From positions 248,001 through 312,000 of the forward strand of contig NZ_JAHNZT010000006.1 in NCBI RefSeq assembly GCF_019039035.1: a stretch of DNA of 64,000 nt. The letters run 5' to 3'. The notes beneath the pieces are model-generated. The model made no database searches, had not been told where the DNA came from, and saw nothing but the letters and a program-made list of their open reading frames with translations. The DNA comes from Citreicoccus inhibens (GTDB taxonomy: Bacteria > Myxococcota > Myxococcia > Myxococcales > Myxococcaceae). Below are positions 51,339 to 61,084 of the stretch, piece after piece (position 1 is the stretch's first letter; every line of letters begins with the position of its first letter). Position numbers and translations under genes: made by a program.

Positions 51339-52892
51339 TCAGGGCGAGCAGTCACCCGAGCCCTGCAAGCCATAGCGCGCGGAGAGATAGACACGCGCGC
51401 CGCCGTTCCAGAAGCGGCGCAGCGTGTGCTCCGCGTGCGGCATCAGGTGGCTGGCATTGCAGGCGATGTCCAGTGAGACGTCGCTCGGGCTGTCCAGGTC
51501 GACCGAGGAGGTCGAGGCCGTCATGTGGCAGCCCCGGCAGTAAGGCTTCACCACGCCCTCGTACATCGTCCGGTCCGAGTTGTTGGTGTCCCAGTCCGGC
51601 GGGATGAAGCGGTTGGTGGGCGCGATGGTCGTGCCCAGCGTGGGCAGCACGCCGCCATACATTCCCTTGAGGAACTGGCTCGTGGCGCTGGTCATGGGCG
51701 TCAGCGCGACCAGGGCGTTGAGCTGTCCGAAGGTGTCCTCCTGCGCGGCCTGGGTGAAGCCCGCGTCGGTTGAATAGAGGAACGAGTACAGGTCGAACGG
51801 GAGGAAGCGCGCGCCCGCCACGGTGGGAATGCCCGCGTTGGCCACGCCCCCCGAGTTCACCGTCACGGTGGAGTTGATGCCGTGGCACGTCAGGCAGTTC
51901 GACGGCACGGACTTGTGCTGTCCCGTCGAATCGAGCTGCGCGTTCGTCGCGAGATTGTCCGCCGCGTCGTACACCATGAAGCTCACCGCGTCCGCGCCCG
52001 CCGCGGGGTTGTACACCATGGCCACCGTGGCGAACTGGGTGTGATTGCTATTGGTGGACGCCGTGGCGAGCGCCAGCGCGGACGTGGCGTTCGCCGGGAA
52101 GTTGGCCGTCTGCGACGTGTTCCCGAAATTCTTCACATAACAAGCAACCACCGCGCCGTCCTTGCGGCAGTGCATCTGACGCCCGAAGCCGAGGTCCGCT
52201 TCGTTGTAGTACGAGGCGACCTGCTCGCCCGACGCGAAGTGATACTTGCTGATGAAGGCGGGCAGCGTGGCCGGCGCGCCAATCGCCGTGTAGTAGTTCT
52301 GGGTCTGCTGGGCCGTCAGGTCCGGATGGTTGTGAATGACCGTCCCCAGGTAGTCGAAGTTGCCGCCCACCGGGTTGTTCAAGGTGGAGACGATGGCCAG
52401 GGGCCCGAGCTGCGTCGCGCACTTCGTCCCGATGGCCGACCACGCCTCCGTGGAGTGGTCATCGAAGCAGTTCGAGTACGTTGCCTCGTCGAAGACGGTG
52501 AGGATCCTGTCACCCGTCGGGTCATGCGCCACCGCCCGCAGCCGGGCAATCTTCCCCGCGGGCCAGCGCAGCGCCTCGGCCGTGGTGGGCGACGCGGGCA
52601 CCGGCGTAATCGTGCCGGACCACGCGTACAGCGGATCATCCGAGTTCCAGTGCAGCGCCGTGGTGCCGCTGGTCGTCGAGCCGATGGTCACCCAATTGAG
52701 GTCCTGGCTCGAGTCCAGCGAGGGCTGCTTCAACACCTGAAGGTCAATGAGAATGGAAGGCTTCGCGTAGAAACCTTTCATGGTCACGGTTTTTCCCTTC
52801 ACAGCCCCGGAGAATGCGGTGCCATTGAGTGGCTCCGTGATGCATCCCAATCCCAGGACGACTGACAGTGCGGCGATAGCCAGCAAGCGCAT
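51339..52892 (-). CDS. Di-heme cytochrome c-like lipoprotein
   Basis: A 517-residue lipoprotein: signal peptide MRLLAIAALSVVLGLGC with lipidated Cys17. The protein is Thr/Asn/Ser-rich and beta-rich at first, and then has two heme-c motifs, NCLTCHGIN (near residue 335) and YCRGCHMTAS (near residue 455). The arrangement of CxxCH sites far apart resembles the planctomycete-type cytochrome domains. The redox partner is unknown. Its Asn/Thr content stands out from its neighbours. It is divergent from another heme-c lipoprotein. Confidence 0.82.
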   Translation of the reverse strand: MRLLAIAALSVVLGLGCITEPLNGTAFSGAVKGKTVTMKGFYAKPSILIDLQVLKQPSLDSSQDLNWVTIGSTTSGTTALHWNSDDPLYAWSGTITPVPASPTTAEALRWPAGKIARLRAVAHDPTGDRILTVFDEATYSNCFDDHSTEAWSAIGTKCATQLGPLAIVSTLNNPVGGNFDYLGTVIHNHPDLTAQQTQNYYTAIGAPATLPAFISKYHFASGEQVASYYNEADLGFGRQMHCRKDGAVVACYVKNFGNTSQTANFPANATSALALATASTNSNHTQFATVAMVYNPAAGADAVSFMVYDAADNLATNAQLDSTGQHKSVPSNCLTCHGINSTVTVNSGGVANAGIPTVAGARFLPFDLYSFLYSTDAGFTQAAQEDTFGQLNALVALTPMTSATSQFLKGMYGGVLPTLGTTIAPTNRFIPPDWDTNNSDRTMYEGVVKPYCRGCHMTASTSSVDLDSPSDVSLDIACNASHLMPHAEHTLRRFWNGGARVYLSARYGLQGSGDCSP

Positions 52893-53062
52893 GGCGCGTT
52901 TCCCTCCCCATCGCTGAACGCCATTCGCCTGAAATCTTCCTCACCCGCAGGGGTTCAATCCCTCGTGCGCCCCCAAGCGGTCCCCCGTTTCGTGTCACAA
53001 CTCCGTTTTTTCGCATTTTTCTGCATGCGCGGGAGTGCGTCCGGCATTAATGAGCGCGCACC

Positions 53063-54928
53063 ATGACGCGCCCCGGCGAAGCGAGCAGCACGGGCTCTCC
53101 TCCCAAGAGCCCGTGGAAGGTGCTCGCGATCCTTCTCCCCCTCGTCCTCAACATGGGCTGTGCCTCCGACCCGCCCCAGAGTGGTCCACAGCCCGAGTCC
53201 CCACCCGTCAGGTCGTGTGAGTCCGCCGCCGCCACACCCGTGGCGTTGGACATACAAGCCACCACGTTGCCGCTGGAGATCATCGGCGCGCCCGGCACGC
53301 GCGTGGAGGCCCACATCCAGATGGAGGCCGCGGACGTCCAGGCCGCGAAGAGCGCGGGCGTGGCCGGCCTCTGGCTCCGGGTCCACAACATCCTGGCGCT
53401 GGGGAGCGCGGAGGTGTCTCTGAACGATGCGCCGTTCATGGACCTCGCGACCGCGGCCTATGGCCTGGTGCGCCCCTACGACGGTGACGTCGCGGCGGGC
53501 GTCATCCCGCTGGAGCCCCAGGCGCTGCGCGCGGGCGACAACCGGCTCGTGTTCCGCTACGCGCGGCAGGTCGAGGATGTGGCGGGCATCTCCGGGTTCC
53601 GCGTGCTCGACGCGGCCCTCATCGCCGGGACGGCGCGCGACGGCAAGCGCCTCGCGCTCACGCTTCCCGCGGAGGCCCCCTCGGGTTGGCGTCCCACGGA
53701 CTCGTCCCCTGAGGCCATCGAGCGTGGCCGCCGCGCCTTCCAGGAGCTGAGCCGTGACGGTGGCCCCGCCTGCGCGCGGTGCCACGCGGACTCGGGCGCG
53801 GACCTGCAGTACTACGCGTTCTCCTCCCACAGCCTCGTGCAGCGCGCACGCTTCCACCGGTTCAGCCAGTGCGAAGCGGAGGACCTGGCCAGCTACATCC
53901 GCGCCCTGCCGCTGTTGCCGCAGGGACGCCCCTTCGCCCCACCCTTCCAGCCAGGGCCCGGAAACCACGGCGCCGCCGGGGCCGGAGCGGACGCGGTGCT
54001 GGCACAGGACAGCGACTTCGCCCACGCGGCCTGGGGCGGCGACGCGCCTGCGGAATCCCTCTCCTGGGATTGGGCCGCGAGCGTGAACACCTACCAACTC
54101 CCCACCAGCGTCGCGCTCCCCACCTGGCACCGGTGGCTGCCACGCGAATTGAAGGACGATTGGTTCACCCGCCTGGACGGAATCCTGGCGCGCACCGAGG
54201 CGGAGCTGGCTCGCAACCCCACCCTGGAGTCCGCGCAGGCCTTCATGTCCGCGGCGCTCCTGGTAGGCAAGGACGTGCTGCTGCGCGATGGGGACTATCA
54301 GGGCAAGGTGGAGGTGCTGCGCTTCGCCGCGGTGAAGCTCTGGGATTGGTCGCGCCGCACGGGGTTCGACCGCGCGGACCACGGCATGCCGGACCTGAGC
54401 CCCGCCTATCCCTATGAGGTCGGCTTCGCGTTCTTCGAGGCCGCCCAGGCGCAGGCGCTCCCCGGCGCCGAGCGACAAACCCTGGCGTGGTGGTGGACCC
54501 AGGTGGCGACCTATCCCGGCCGGGGCTTCTCCACGGGCCGGCGTCCCCTCAACTTCAAGGACGTGCTCACCGCTGCCGAGGCCGCTGGACTGGAGCCATC
54601 CCAGCTCACCTTCCTCCACCTGTTCGGAAGCTGGGAGGAGTCACGCGGAGACCTGATGCAGCGCTGGGGCACCTCGGATGGGCCCGTGCGGCTGCTGCTC
54701 GTCCCCATGCGCGGGGTGGCCCCTTCCGCGCGAGTCACCCTCATGCGGCGCTTCCTGAAGCGCGAGACGGAGTTCCTCGCGACCGGGGGCACGCTGGACA
54801 ACAGTCACCATGCCCGCCTCGCGGAGGCATGGGGTTTTGGATGTGAAGCATTGTCCGTGGATCAGCGCGCTGCCCTGCGCGCGCTCGCTCCCTCCGAGGT
54901 CCACGGCGATCTGCTCGGGTGTCCCTGA
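53063..54928 (+). CDS. Cytochrome c domain lipoprotein
   Basis: A 621-residue lipoprotein with a signal sequence (VLAILLPLVLNMGC, Cys33). A beta domain of about 150 residues comes first. A heme-c site, GPACARCHADSGADLQYY (about residue 233), lies in a cytochrome-like helical segment (ERGRRAFQEL). The remaining 350 helical residues have no motif I know. The axial Met or His is not certain. It is divergent from the di-heme lipoprotein with 170 bp between start codons, and is followed by the G8-domain gene. Together they form an envelope-protein cluster. Confidence 0.8.
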   Translation: MTRPGEASSTGSPPKSPWKVLAILLPLVLNMGCASDPPQSGPQPESPPVRSCESAAATPVALDIQATTLPLEIIGAPGTRVEAHIQMEAADVQAAKSAGVAGLWLRVHNILALGSAEVSLNDAPFMDLATAAYGLVRPYDGDVAAGVIPLEPQALRAGDNRLVFRYARQVEDVAGISGFRVLDAALIAGTARDGKRLALTLPAEAPSGWRPTDSSPEAIERGRRAFQELSRDGGPACARCHADSGADLQYYAFSSHSLVQRARFHRFSQCEAEDLASYIRALPLLPQGRPFAPPFQPGPGNHGAAGAGADAVLAQDSDFAHAAWGGDAPAESLSWDWAASVNTYQLPTSVALPTWHRWLPRELKDDWFTRLDGILARTEAELARNPTLESAQAFMSAALLVGKDVLLRDGDYQGKVEVLRFAAVKLWDWSRRTGFDRADHGMPDLSPAYPYEVGFAFFEAAQAQALPGAERQTLAWWWTQVATYPGRGFSTGRRPLNFKDVLTAAEAAGLEPSQLTFLHLFGSWEESRGDLMQRWGTSDGPVRLLLVPMRGVAPSARVTLMRRFLKRETEFLATGGTLDNSHHARLAEAWGFGCEALSVDQRAALRALAPSEVHGDLLGCP

Positions 54929-55005
54929 CCCCGAGTGCTGCACGCAGCACCGTCGTCGAGAGTCGTTCGCAGTCCTTCTCCCCCCCCGGGCGCAAGGAGT
55001 ACGTC

Positions 55006-57246
55006 GTGCATAGACAGAGGTTGTTCTCCCCAGCACTCGCTGCAACCCTCGCCGTCTGCCTGATGACAGGCGTGGGTTGTGGTGATGACAACAAGCCGTC
55101 CTCTCCCAACAACGAAGAAGTGCATCAATCCGGTCCGGATGCGAGCACGCTGACCGACGCCGGTGGCAACGTCTCCGACTCGGGCACCAAGCCCGACGCG
55201 GGCGGTGGCACCGGTGGTACGCCGGACTCCGGCAGTGGCACCCCCGACGCGGGCGGTGGCACTGGTGGCACGCCGGACGCGGGCAGCGGCACGCCCGACG
55301 CCGGGAGTCCTCCTCCGGTGGGCCAGTGCGGCCAGGAGCCGTCGCAGGCCGCGCGCTCCTTCTGCGATCCCGCGACCTGGGGTGGCCAGGCTCCCACGGC
55401 GAGCTCGGCGCTCGTGGTCAGCGGCGAAGTGGTGATGGACTGTGACGCCGAGGTCCGCACCGTGGAGATTCCCGCGGGCGCCACGCTCCGCGCCTCGCGC
55501 AGCAAGAGTTCCAAGCTGACCCTCCACGGAAACCTCGTGGTCCGCGGCACGCTGGACTACGGCTCGCCCGACAACCGCGTCTGTGTCCCCTCCGCGGAGA
55601 TTGTCTTCCAGGGCATGGATGACGCGAAGTTCGTGGGCACGCCCAACCAGGGCCCGGACGGCAACGTCCAGGGCCTGCCGCAGATGTTGCCGCTCACCGT
55701 GGTGGACTCGGACTACGGCGTCTGGGTGATGGGCTCGGGCAAGCTGACGGCGGCCGGCCGCCTCAAGCGCGCGTGGTCCAAGCTCACGGACGGCGCGGGC
55801 CCGGGTGACACCACCCTCACCGTGATGGAGGCCACGGGCTGGGAGGCGAACGACAAGGTCGTCCTCACGCCCACGGCCAAGTCCAGCGTGGCGAACCACT
55901 TCCTCCAGTTCGACGAGGGCGCCATCTCCTCCGTGGACGAGGCCACGGGCCGCGTGACGCTCAAGGCCGCGCCCAAGTTCGACCATGCGGGTTGCCCGAG
56001 CTGCGTGCGGCGCGGCGAGGCCATCAACTTGTCTCGCAACGTCGTCATCCGCTCGTTCGACACCAGTGCCCACGCGCACATGATTGTCGGCGAGAAGGGC
56101 CGCCTCCAGCTCGACAGCGTGGAGCTGCGGGCCCTGGGGCCCTACAAGGCCTGCACCGGTGGCGAGCCCCAGCGCCGCGCGCCCATCTACTTCCACCAGC
56201 AGCTCAATGACTCGCGCGGCTCGTTCGTGCGCCACACGTCCATCTGGGGTGGCAAGAACCAGTTCCTGGCCATCGAGGCGAGCCACGGCGTGGAGGTCGT
56301 GGACGACGCGGGCTACGACACCACGGGCGACGGCTTCACCATGCAGTTCGACTCGCACGCCTGCGGCACGCGGTGCCAGCGCGACTACGCTCCGGCGGAC
56401 ACCGTCTTCCGCCACGTGCTGGGCGCCAAGGTCGCCATTCCGCAGCGCGTCTCGGGCTGCGCGGCGATTGGCAGCGTCTCCGCCATCCTCCCGGGCGGCG
56501 GCGAGAACACGGGCTGCGATGACTGCTCCGTGTCGGGCAATGCCTACAACGGTGGCACGTTCGGCAACGAGGCCGCGCTCTTCTTCGGAGAGATGGGCAC
56601 GGGCCGCCCGTCCGCGCTGGTCTTCAAGGACAGCGTGGCGCACAACAACGCGGGCCACGGCATCAGCAACTGGCAGAACTCCGAGAAGACGCAGCCGCCG
56701 TACGACAACATCCAGACGTGGTCCAACGCCGACAACGGCATCCACCACGGCGCGTACACCAACGGCTACGAGTACATCAACCTCATCGCCCAGGACAACG
56801 GCGAGGCGGACTTCGCCGTCATCGCCATCCAGAGCGACGCGAGCCGCTCGCGCCTGGAGAACGCCACGTTGGATGGCTTCCGCACGCTGCCCTACTTCCT
56901 GGTGCCCACGCTGCCCGTGGTCATCAAGAACGCGAAGTTCACGGGCGTGCGCAACCCGGCCATCACCCAGGTCCAGGACGCGTGCTCCGGCGGCAACGAG
57001 AACGACCCGAACGACGGCACGTGCATCCGCAACTGGCTGCACTTCGACAACCCGCAGGTGCCCAAGGGCGTGAAGCCGTTCCTGTTCGCCAACCACCAGA
57101 ACAAGTTCTCCGTCTGGGAGGTCCGCAACTTCAAGCACGCGGACTACCCGACGCTGCCGGCGAACTTCGACCTCTACCGCAAGGACAACCAGGTCGCGGG
57201 CGGCGCGTACAACGCCGACTTCGATGCCTGGCTCGTCCCCAGGTAG
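55006..57246 (+). CDS. G8-domain parallel beta-helix lipoprotein
   Basis: A 746-residue lipoprotein. The signal sequence ends LMTGVGC, and a low-complexity linker of GGTGGTPDAGSGTPDAG units follows. A G8 domain (FCDPATWGGQAPT, then ALVVSGEVVMDCDAEV, VEIPAGATLRAS) is followed by parallel beta-helix repeats such as VVIRSFDTSAHAHMIVGE and KDSVAHNNAGHGISNW. G8 plus beta-helix proteins such as CEMIP/KIAA1199 bind or degrade carbohydrate. The start is GTG at 55006, with aaggag 7-12 bases upstream. Several Cys pairs suggest disulfides. Confidence 0.87.
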   Translation: MHRQRLFSPALAATLAVCLMTGVGCGDDNKPSSPNNEEVHQSGPDASTLTDAGGNVSDSGTKPDAGGGTGGTPDSGSGTPDAGGGTGGTPDAGSGTPDAGSPPPVGQCGQEPSQAARSFCDPATWGGQAPTASSALVVSGEVVMDCDAEVRTVEIPAGATLRASRSKSSKLTLHGNLVVRGTLDYGSPDNRVCVPSAEIVFQGMDDAKFVGTPNQGPDGNVQGLPQMLPLTVVDSDYGVWVMGSGKLTAAGRLKRAWSKLTDGAGPGDTTLTVMEATGWEANDKVVLTPTAKSSVANHFLQFDEGAISSVDEATGRVTLKAAPKFDHAGCPSCVRRGEAINLSRNVVIRSFDTSAHAHMIVGEKGRLQLDSVELRALGPYKACTGGEPQRRAPIYFHQQLNDSRGSFVRHTSIWGGKNQFLAIEASHGVEVVDDAGYDTTGDGFTMQFDSHACGTRCQRDYAPADTVFRHVLGAKVAIPQRVSGCAAIGSVSAILPGGGENTGCDDCSVSGNAYNGGTFGNEAALFFGEMGTGRPSALVFKDSVAHNNAGHGISNWQNSEKTQPPYDNIQTWSNADNGIHHGAYTNGYEYINLIAQDNGEADFAVIAIQSDASRSRLENATLDGFRTLPYFLVPTLPVVIKNAKFTGVRNPAITQVQDACSGGNENDPNDGTCIRNWLHFDNPQVPKGVKPFLFANHQNKFSVWEVRNFKHADYPTLPANFDLYRKDNQVAGGAYNADFDAWLVPR
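55192..55305 (+). repeat. Coding tandem repeat, two 51-bp units plus partial third
   Basis: Within the G8-protein gene, a 17-codon unit starting PDAGGGTGGTPD is repeated at 55192-55242 and 55243-55293, and the next four codons (PDAG) start a third. It encodes a flexible linker after the lipid anchor. In-frame gain or loss of units would only change linker length. Confidence 0.85.
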
Positions 57247-57264
57247 CCCTGACGGAGTCTGGCT

Positions 57265-59340
57265 TCAGGACCGCAGGCGCTCCGTGAGCGCTTGCGGTGT
57301 CGTCCGCGGGGGCTCGCAGGCGAAGCCCCGGCAGAGGTAGGCCGAGCCCGTGTTCCCCACGGGCTCGCGCCCGTCGAAAATCTCGCGAAGGAGCGCGGGC
57401 ACCGGGGCGCCCGCCTCCTTCCATCCGAAGGCGAACGTGGGCGCGTAGACGGCGTTGGCCGCGTCCAACAGCGGCGCCACGGCCTCGCGCGTCCCGGCGA
57501 AGGTGACTCCCGCCGCGCCGTCCAAGAGCGCGTCCGCCGCGAGCCCCAGGTGTCCGTAGCCCATGGGATTGCGCACGAGCGCCTCGCGCATCCGGCCCAC
57601 GTACTCCCCCGCCCGCTCCAGGTGCGCCTTGTCCCCGGTGAGCGCCGCCAGCGCCACCTGCGCCTCCGTCAACGTGGACGCGCCCGAGGGGAAGGCATTG
57701 TCGAAGAGCGAGAAGGCCGCGACCACGAGGTCCTTCTGGCCGCGCGGCGCGGCGAGGTACGCCTGCTTGGAGGCGTCCCAGAAGAGGGCCTCGGCGCGAC
57801 GAACCAGCGCGTCCGCCGCCTCCAGGTACTTCACGTCGAACGTCACCTGGTAGAGCGCGGTGAGGCCCGACGCAAGGTCGCCATAGTCCTCCAGGAACCC
57901 GTCGATGCGCCCTTGTCCGTCCTGGAACGAGCGCAGCAACCGCGTGCCGTCCCACATCTGTCGCAGCACGAAGTCCGCCGCGCACGCGGCCCACCGAGCC
58001 CACTCCGGCCGCCCGAAGACTCGCGCCGCCAGGGCGAGCCCGCGGATCATCAGCCCGTTCCAGCCCGAGAGGAGCTTGTCGTCGCGCCCCGGCTTCACGC
58101 GCTGCTCGCGCGCTTGGAACAACGTCCGACGCGCCTGTGCGAGCTCCCGCGCCACCGCGTCCTCGGATACGCCCCGCTCGCGAGCAAGCTCCGCGACGGA
58201 CACCACGACCTCCAGCACCGTGGTGCCGTGCTCGAAGTTGCCGCGAGGCGTGACGCCCAGGTGCCGAGACACGAGCGCGGCCTGCTCGGGCGGGAGCAGG
58301 GCGTTCACCTGCTCCGGCGTCCAGACGAAGAATCGGCCCTCCTCGCCTTCGCTGTCCGCGTCCTGCGTGGCGTAGAAGCCGCCGCCCGCGTCTGTCATTT
58401 CGCGCCGCACGTACTCGACGGTCTCTTCCACCACCTTGCGCCACAGCGGCCGGGGCTCCACCTGCTGCGCTTCCGCATACAGGTGCAGCAGCTGCGCGTT
58501 GTCGTAGAGCATCTTCTCGAAGTGCGGCACCAACCACCGGTCATCCACCGAGTACCGATGGAAGCCCCCGCCGAGCTGATCATAGATGCCCCCCAACGCC
58601 ATCCGCTCCAGCGTGCGCATCACCGCGGCCTTCAGCGCGTCTCCCCCTCCGCGACGCCACGCCCGCAGCAGCAGCGCCACGTTCATGGGGTTGGGGAACT
58701 TCGGCGCGCCGCCAAAGCCTCCGTTCACCGGGTCCACGTCCTGGGCCATGCGCTGCCCCAGCGACACCACGTCCGCCACGGTGAACGTGCCCGGCGCGGC
58801 GTCCAATCCATACGTGGCCAGCTCGCCCAGCCCTGCTTGGAACTGGCGCGCCTGATTCTCGATGTCCTCGGGCTTGTTCTCCCACGCGTCGCGCAGCGCC
58901 TGGAGCAAGCGCGGGAAGCCCGGCCGACCGTAGCGGTCGCTCGGCGGGAAGTAGGTGCCGCCGTAGAAGGGCCGCAGGTCCGGCGTGAGGAAGACGGTGA
59001 GCGGCCAGCCTCCGCCCTGCCCCATGAGCTGCACGACGCCTTGGTAGATTTGATCCAGGTCCGGGCGCTCCTCCCGGTCGACCTTGATGTTGATGAAGCC
59101 GTCGTTCATCAACCGAGCGATGACCGGAGACTCGAATGACTCATGGGCCATGACGTGGCACCAGTGGCACGCCGAGTAGCCCACGGAGAGCAGGATGGGC
59201 TTGTTCTCCGCGCGCGCTCGGGCCAGCGCCTCGTCGCCCCAGGGGTACCAATCCACCGGGTTGGTGGCGTGCTGGCGCAGGTAGGGCGACGGCTCCCGCG
59301 CGAGGCGGTTGGTGGGGCCAGGGGGCGAGTGGGCGGCCAA
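57265..59340 (-). CDS. yyaL: Thioredoxin-domain DUF255 protein (YyaL/SPATA20 family)
   Basis: A 691-residue protein. The N-terminal thioredoxin-like domain opens [25 protein letters not shown] (read in two pieces) and has [17 protein letters not shown], the CxxC motif that defines the family. A six-hairpin glycosidase-like (alpha/alpha barrel) domain follows, seen as [36 protein letters not shown] and [16 protein letters not shown]. The family is conserved from bacteria to animals but has no confirmed reaction. The start is TTG at 59340 with ggag six bases upstream, since no ATG fits the conserved N-terminus. Confidence 0.92.
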   Translation of the reverse strand: MAAHSPPGPTNRLAREPSPYLRQHATNPVDWYPWGDEALARARAENKPILLSVGYSACHWCHVMAHESFESPVIARLMNDGFINIKVDREERPDLDQIYQGVVQLMGQGGGWPLTVFLTPDLRPFYGGTYFPPSDRYGRPGFPRLLQALRDAWENKPEDIENQARQFQAGLGELATYGLDAAPGTFTVADVVSLGQRMAQDVDPVNGGFGGAPKFPNPMNVALLLRAWRRGGGDALKAAVMRTLERMALGGIYDQLGGGFHRYSVDDRWLVPHFEKMLYDNAQLLHLYAEAQQVEPRPLWRKVVEETVEYVRREMTDAGGGFYATQDADSEGEEGRFFVWTPEQVNALLPPEQAALVSRHLGVTPRGNFEHGTTVLEVVVSVAELARERGVSEDAVARELAQARRTLFQAREQRVKPGRDDKLLSGWNGLMIRGLALAARVFGRPEWARWAACAADFVLRQMWDGTRLLRSFQDGQGRIDGFLEDYGDLASGLTALYQVTFDVKYLEAADALVRRAEALFWDASKQAYLAAPRGQKDLVVAAFSLFDNAFPSGASTLTEAQVALAALTGDKAHLERAGEYVGRMREALVRNPMGYGHLGLAADALLDGAAGVTFAGTREAVAPLLDAANAVYAPTFAFGWKEAGAPVPALLREIFDGREPVGNTGSAYLCRGFACEPPRTTPQALTERLRS
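57271..57297. terminator. Hairpin terminator-like stem after the G8 gene
   Basis: ccgcaggcgct (57271-57281) pairs with agcgcttgcgg (57287-57297), one g-t pair in 11, around a ccgtg loop. It sits 25 bases after the G8 stop codon, inside the 3' end of the convergent DUF255 gene, so it must be coding there as well. Confidence 0.5.
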
Positions 59341-59504
59341 GGGAGGCTCCAGTCAGAAAGGGACTGGGGGCACATTGAGAGGCGCGGAGCGTGCGGGCAA
59401 GTCGAAAGGCCCTCACTCGCCGCTGGCCAACGGCCTCCTGGTGCGCTTTGTCGGGGGACGTGCGTCCCACCCTCTCCCACGACGTCCGCCCGAGCGGCAT
59501 CGGA

Positions 59505-60833
59505 ATGAAGGCCTGCCTCGCCTTGCTCGCGGTGGGGCTGGGCGCGAGGCTGGGGCTGGCGCTGGGCACGGACGTCTACTTCGACGAGGCCTATTACTGG
59601 CAATGGGCGCAGCACCTCGCGTGGGGCTACTTCGATCATCCCCCGCTGGTGGCGTGGCTCATCGCCGCGTTGGGCATCCGGCCCGCGGCCTTGCTGTGCG
59701 GCGTGGCGACGGTGGCCGCGGTGTGGGGCTTCGCGCGAGACGTGTACGGCGCCCCCGAGCCCGCGTGGCGCGCCGCCGCGCTCTGGTCCGTGGTGCCCGT
59801 GGGCGTGCTCTCCGGGGTGTGGGCCACGCCGGACTCGCCGCTGTTGTTGTTCTGGGTGCTGGGCCTGTGGGCGCTGTGGCGTGAGCGCTGGGTGCTGGCG
59901 GGCCTGGCGTGTGGACTGGCGCTCTTGTCCAAGTATCCCGCCGTCCTGCTGGGGCTGGCGTTCCTGGCCACCGCGGTGCGCGTGCGCAGGCTGCCCGCGG
60001 GCGCGTGGCTGACGGCGGTGCTGGCGCTGGTGTGCTTCCTGCCCGTGGTGCTGTGGAACGCGAACCACGAATGGGTGGGCTTCGCCTTCCAGCTTCACCA
60101 CGGGCTCGGCGGCAATGGCGGCTGGGACACCTTCGGAGAGTTCCTCGCCGGGCAGCTCGCGATGGGCGGGCCGGTGCTCTTCCCGCTCGCGCTCGTCTAC
60201 GTGGTGCGCGGGCCGCGTGAGCAATTCCTGCCCCGCATGGCGACGCTCGTGCCGCTCGCCTTCTTCGGCTACGCGGCGACGGGTACGCGGGGTGAGGCCA
60301 ACTGGCCCGCGGTGGCCTATCTCTCCGCCTGCGTGGGCGTGGCGGGCATGCGCCCCGGCTGGCAGCGCGCGGCGGGTGTCACGGGCGCGGCCCTCGTGGT
60401 CGCGGTGAGTTCGCACCTGCTCTTCCCCGTGCTGGAGTTCGAGCGAGACGTGCCGCTGTCTCGCACGCATGGCTGGAGCGTGCTGAGTGAGCTGGCCCAT
60501 CCGGAGCGGCTCTTCCCAGACATCCGTCCGGGCGCGGTCGTGCGGGTGTATGCGCCGACGTATCAGCTCGCGTCACAGGTGGCGCGCTACGCGGGCGTCG
60601 TCACGGACACCGAGGGCCCCGCGCGACGCGGCAGCCAGTATGACGTGTGGACGCTCCCGCCCGTGGCCTCGAACCAGGAGGCGCTGTGGTGCTCCGAGGA
60701 CGGCGTGCCTCCGCCCGAGGAGCTGACGGCGCGCTTCCGCGACATTGAAGGCCCCGTGGAGCTGCGGGGCGACTATCGCGGCAGGACCGTGCACAGTTTC
60801 ACGGTGTGGCGGCTTCGCTCACCGACCCCTTGA
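59505..60833 (+). CDS. ArnT-like/GT39-type membrane glycosyltransferase
   Basis: A 442-residue integral membrane enzyme of the GT-C fold, which transfers sugars from polyprenyl phosphates to lipid or protein acceptors. The first periplasmic loop is diagnostic: YFDEAYYWQWAQHLAWGYF followed by DHPPLVAWL, with catalytic Asp-Glu. About ten hydrophobic segments follow, and TPDSPLLLFWVLGLW and LLSKYPAVLLG are typical. The last about 110 residues form a soluble domain. The donor and acceptor are unknown. The ATG at 59505 starts the first helix. Confidence 0.87.
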   Translation: MKACLALLAVGLGARLGLALGTDVYFDEAYYWQWAQHLAWGYFDHPPLVAWLIAALGIRPAALLCGVATVAAVWGFARDVYGAPEPAWRAAALWSVVPVGVLSGVWATPDSPLLLFWVLGLWALWRERWVLAGLACGLALLSKYPAVLLGLAFLATAVRVRRLPAGAWLTAVLALVCFLPVVLWNANHEWVGFAFQLHHGLGGNGGWDTFGEFLAGQLAMGGPVLFPLALVYVVRGPREQFLPRMATLVPLAFFGYAATGTRGEANWPAVAYLSACVGVAGMRPGWQRAAGVTGAALVVAVSSHLLFPVLEFERDVPLSRTHGWSVLSELAHPERLFPDIRPGAVVRVYAPTYQLASQVARYAGVVTDTEGPARRGSQYDVWTLPPVASNQEALWCSEDGVPPPEELTARFRDIEGPVELRGDYRGRTVHSFTVWRLRSPTP

Positions 60834-61050
60834 AGGGGACGCACGCGCCCCGCGCGGACCACGCGCTGGGCCCCCCCACGAGGAACGCGTGGGCGAACAA
60901 TCCATTGATGAGCCGCGGCACGAAGTTCACCGCGGGCATCGCCGCCGACAGCGGCAACACCACCGCGTTCATCACGGCGTAGCCCAAGCCACACGCCACG
61001 GGATGCTCGGCGGTGACGCCGAACCGGATGCGGCATATCGGCCCCCGCGC
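60799..61050 (-). pseudogene. Remnant of an integral membrane protein gene (C-terminal part)
   Basis: A short frame encodes EHPVACGLGYAVMNAVV and then VPRLINGLFAHAFLVGGPSAW. These look like the last two membrane helices of a larger bacterial membrane protein. The frame is open from a TGA near 61065 with only a GTG (60999) as a start. There is no room for the missing helices because another broken gene follows. It overlaps the glycosyltransferase gene's end by 35 bp. A genuine small membrane protein is the alternative. Confidence 0.35.
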
Positions 61051-61084
61051 GAAGGCGGTTCACGCGAGGAGCCGCCCAGGGCAG

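Noticed and set aside
52948-52975. A tRNA-like T-arm and acceptor end (ggggttcaatccc, then gcgccccca)
   Set aside because: No matching acceptor 5' strand, anticodon or D-arm is found within the required 75 bases; the T-stem has a mismatch and the acceptor is one base short. It could be a chance match or an attachment-site relic, but that is not supported.
54862-57138. Long minus-strand open frame opposite the G8 gene
   Set aside because: It is rich in Arg, Ala, His and Val with no family match; the plus-strand frame has a signal peptide, G8 domain and beta-helix, so the minus frame is a shadow.
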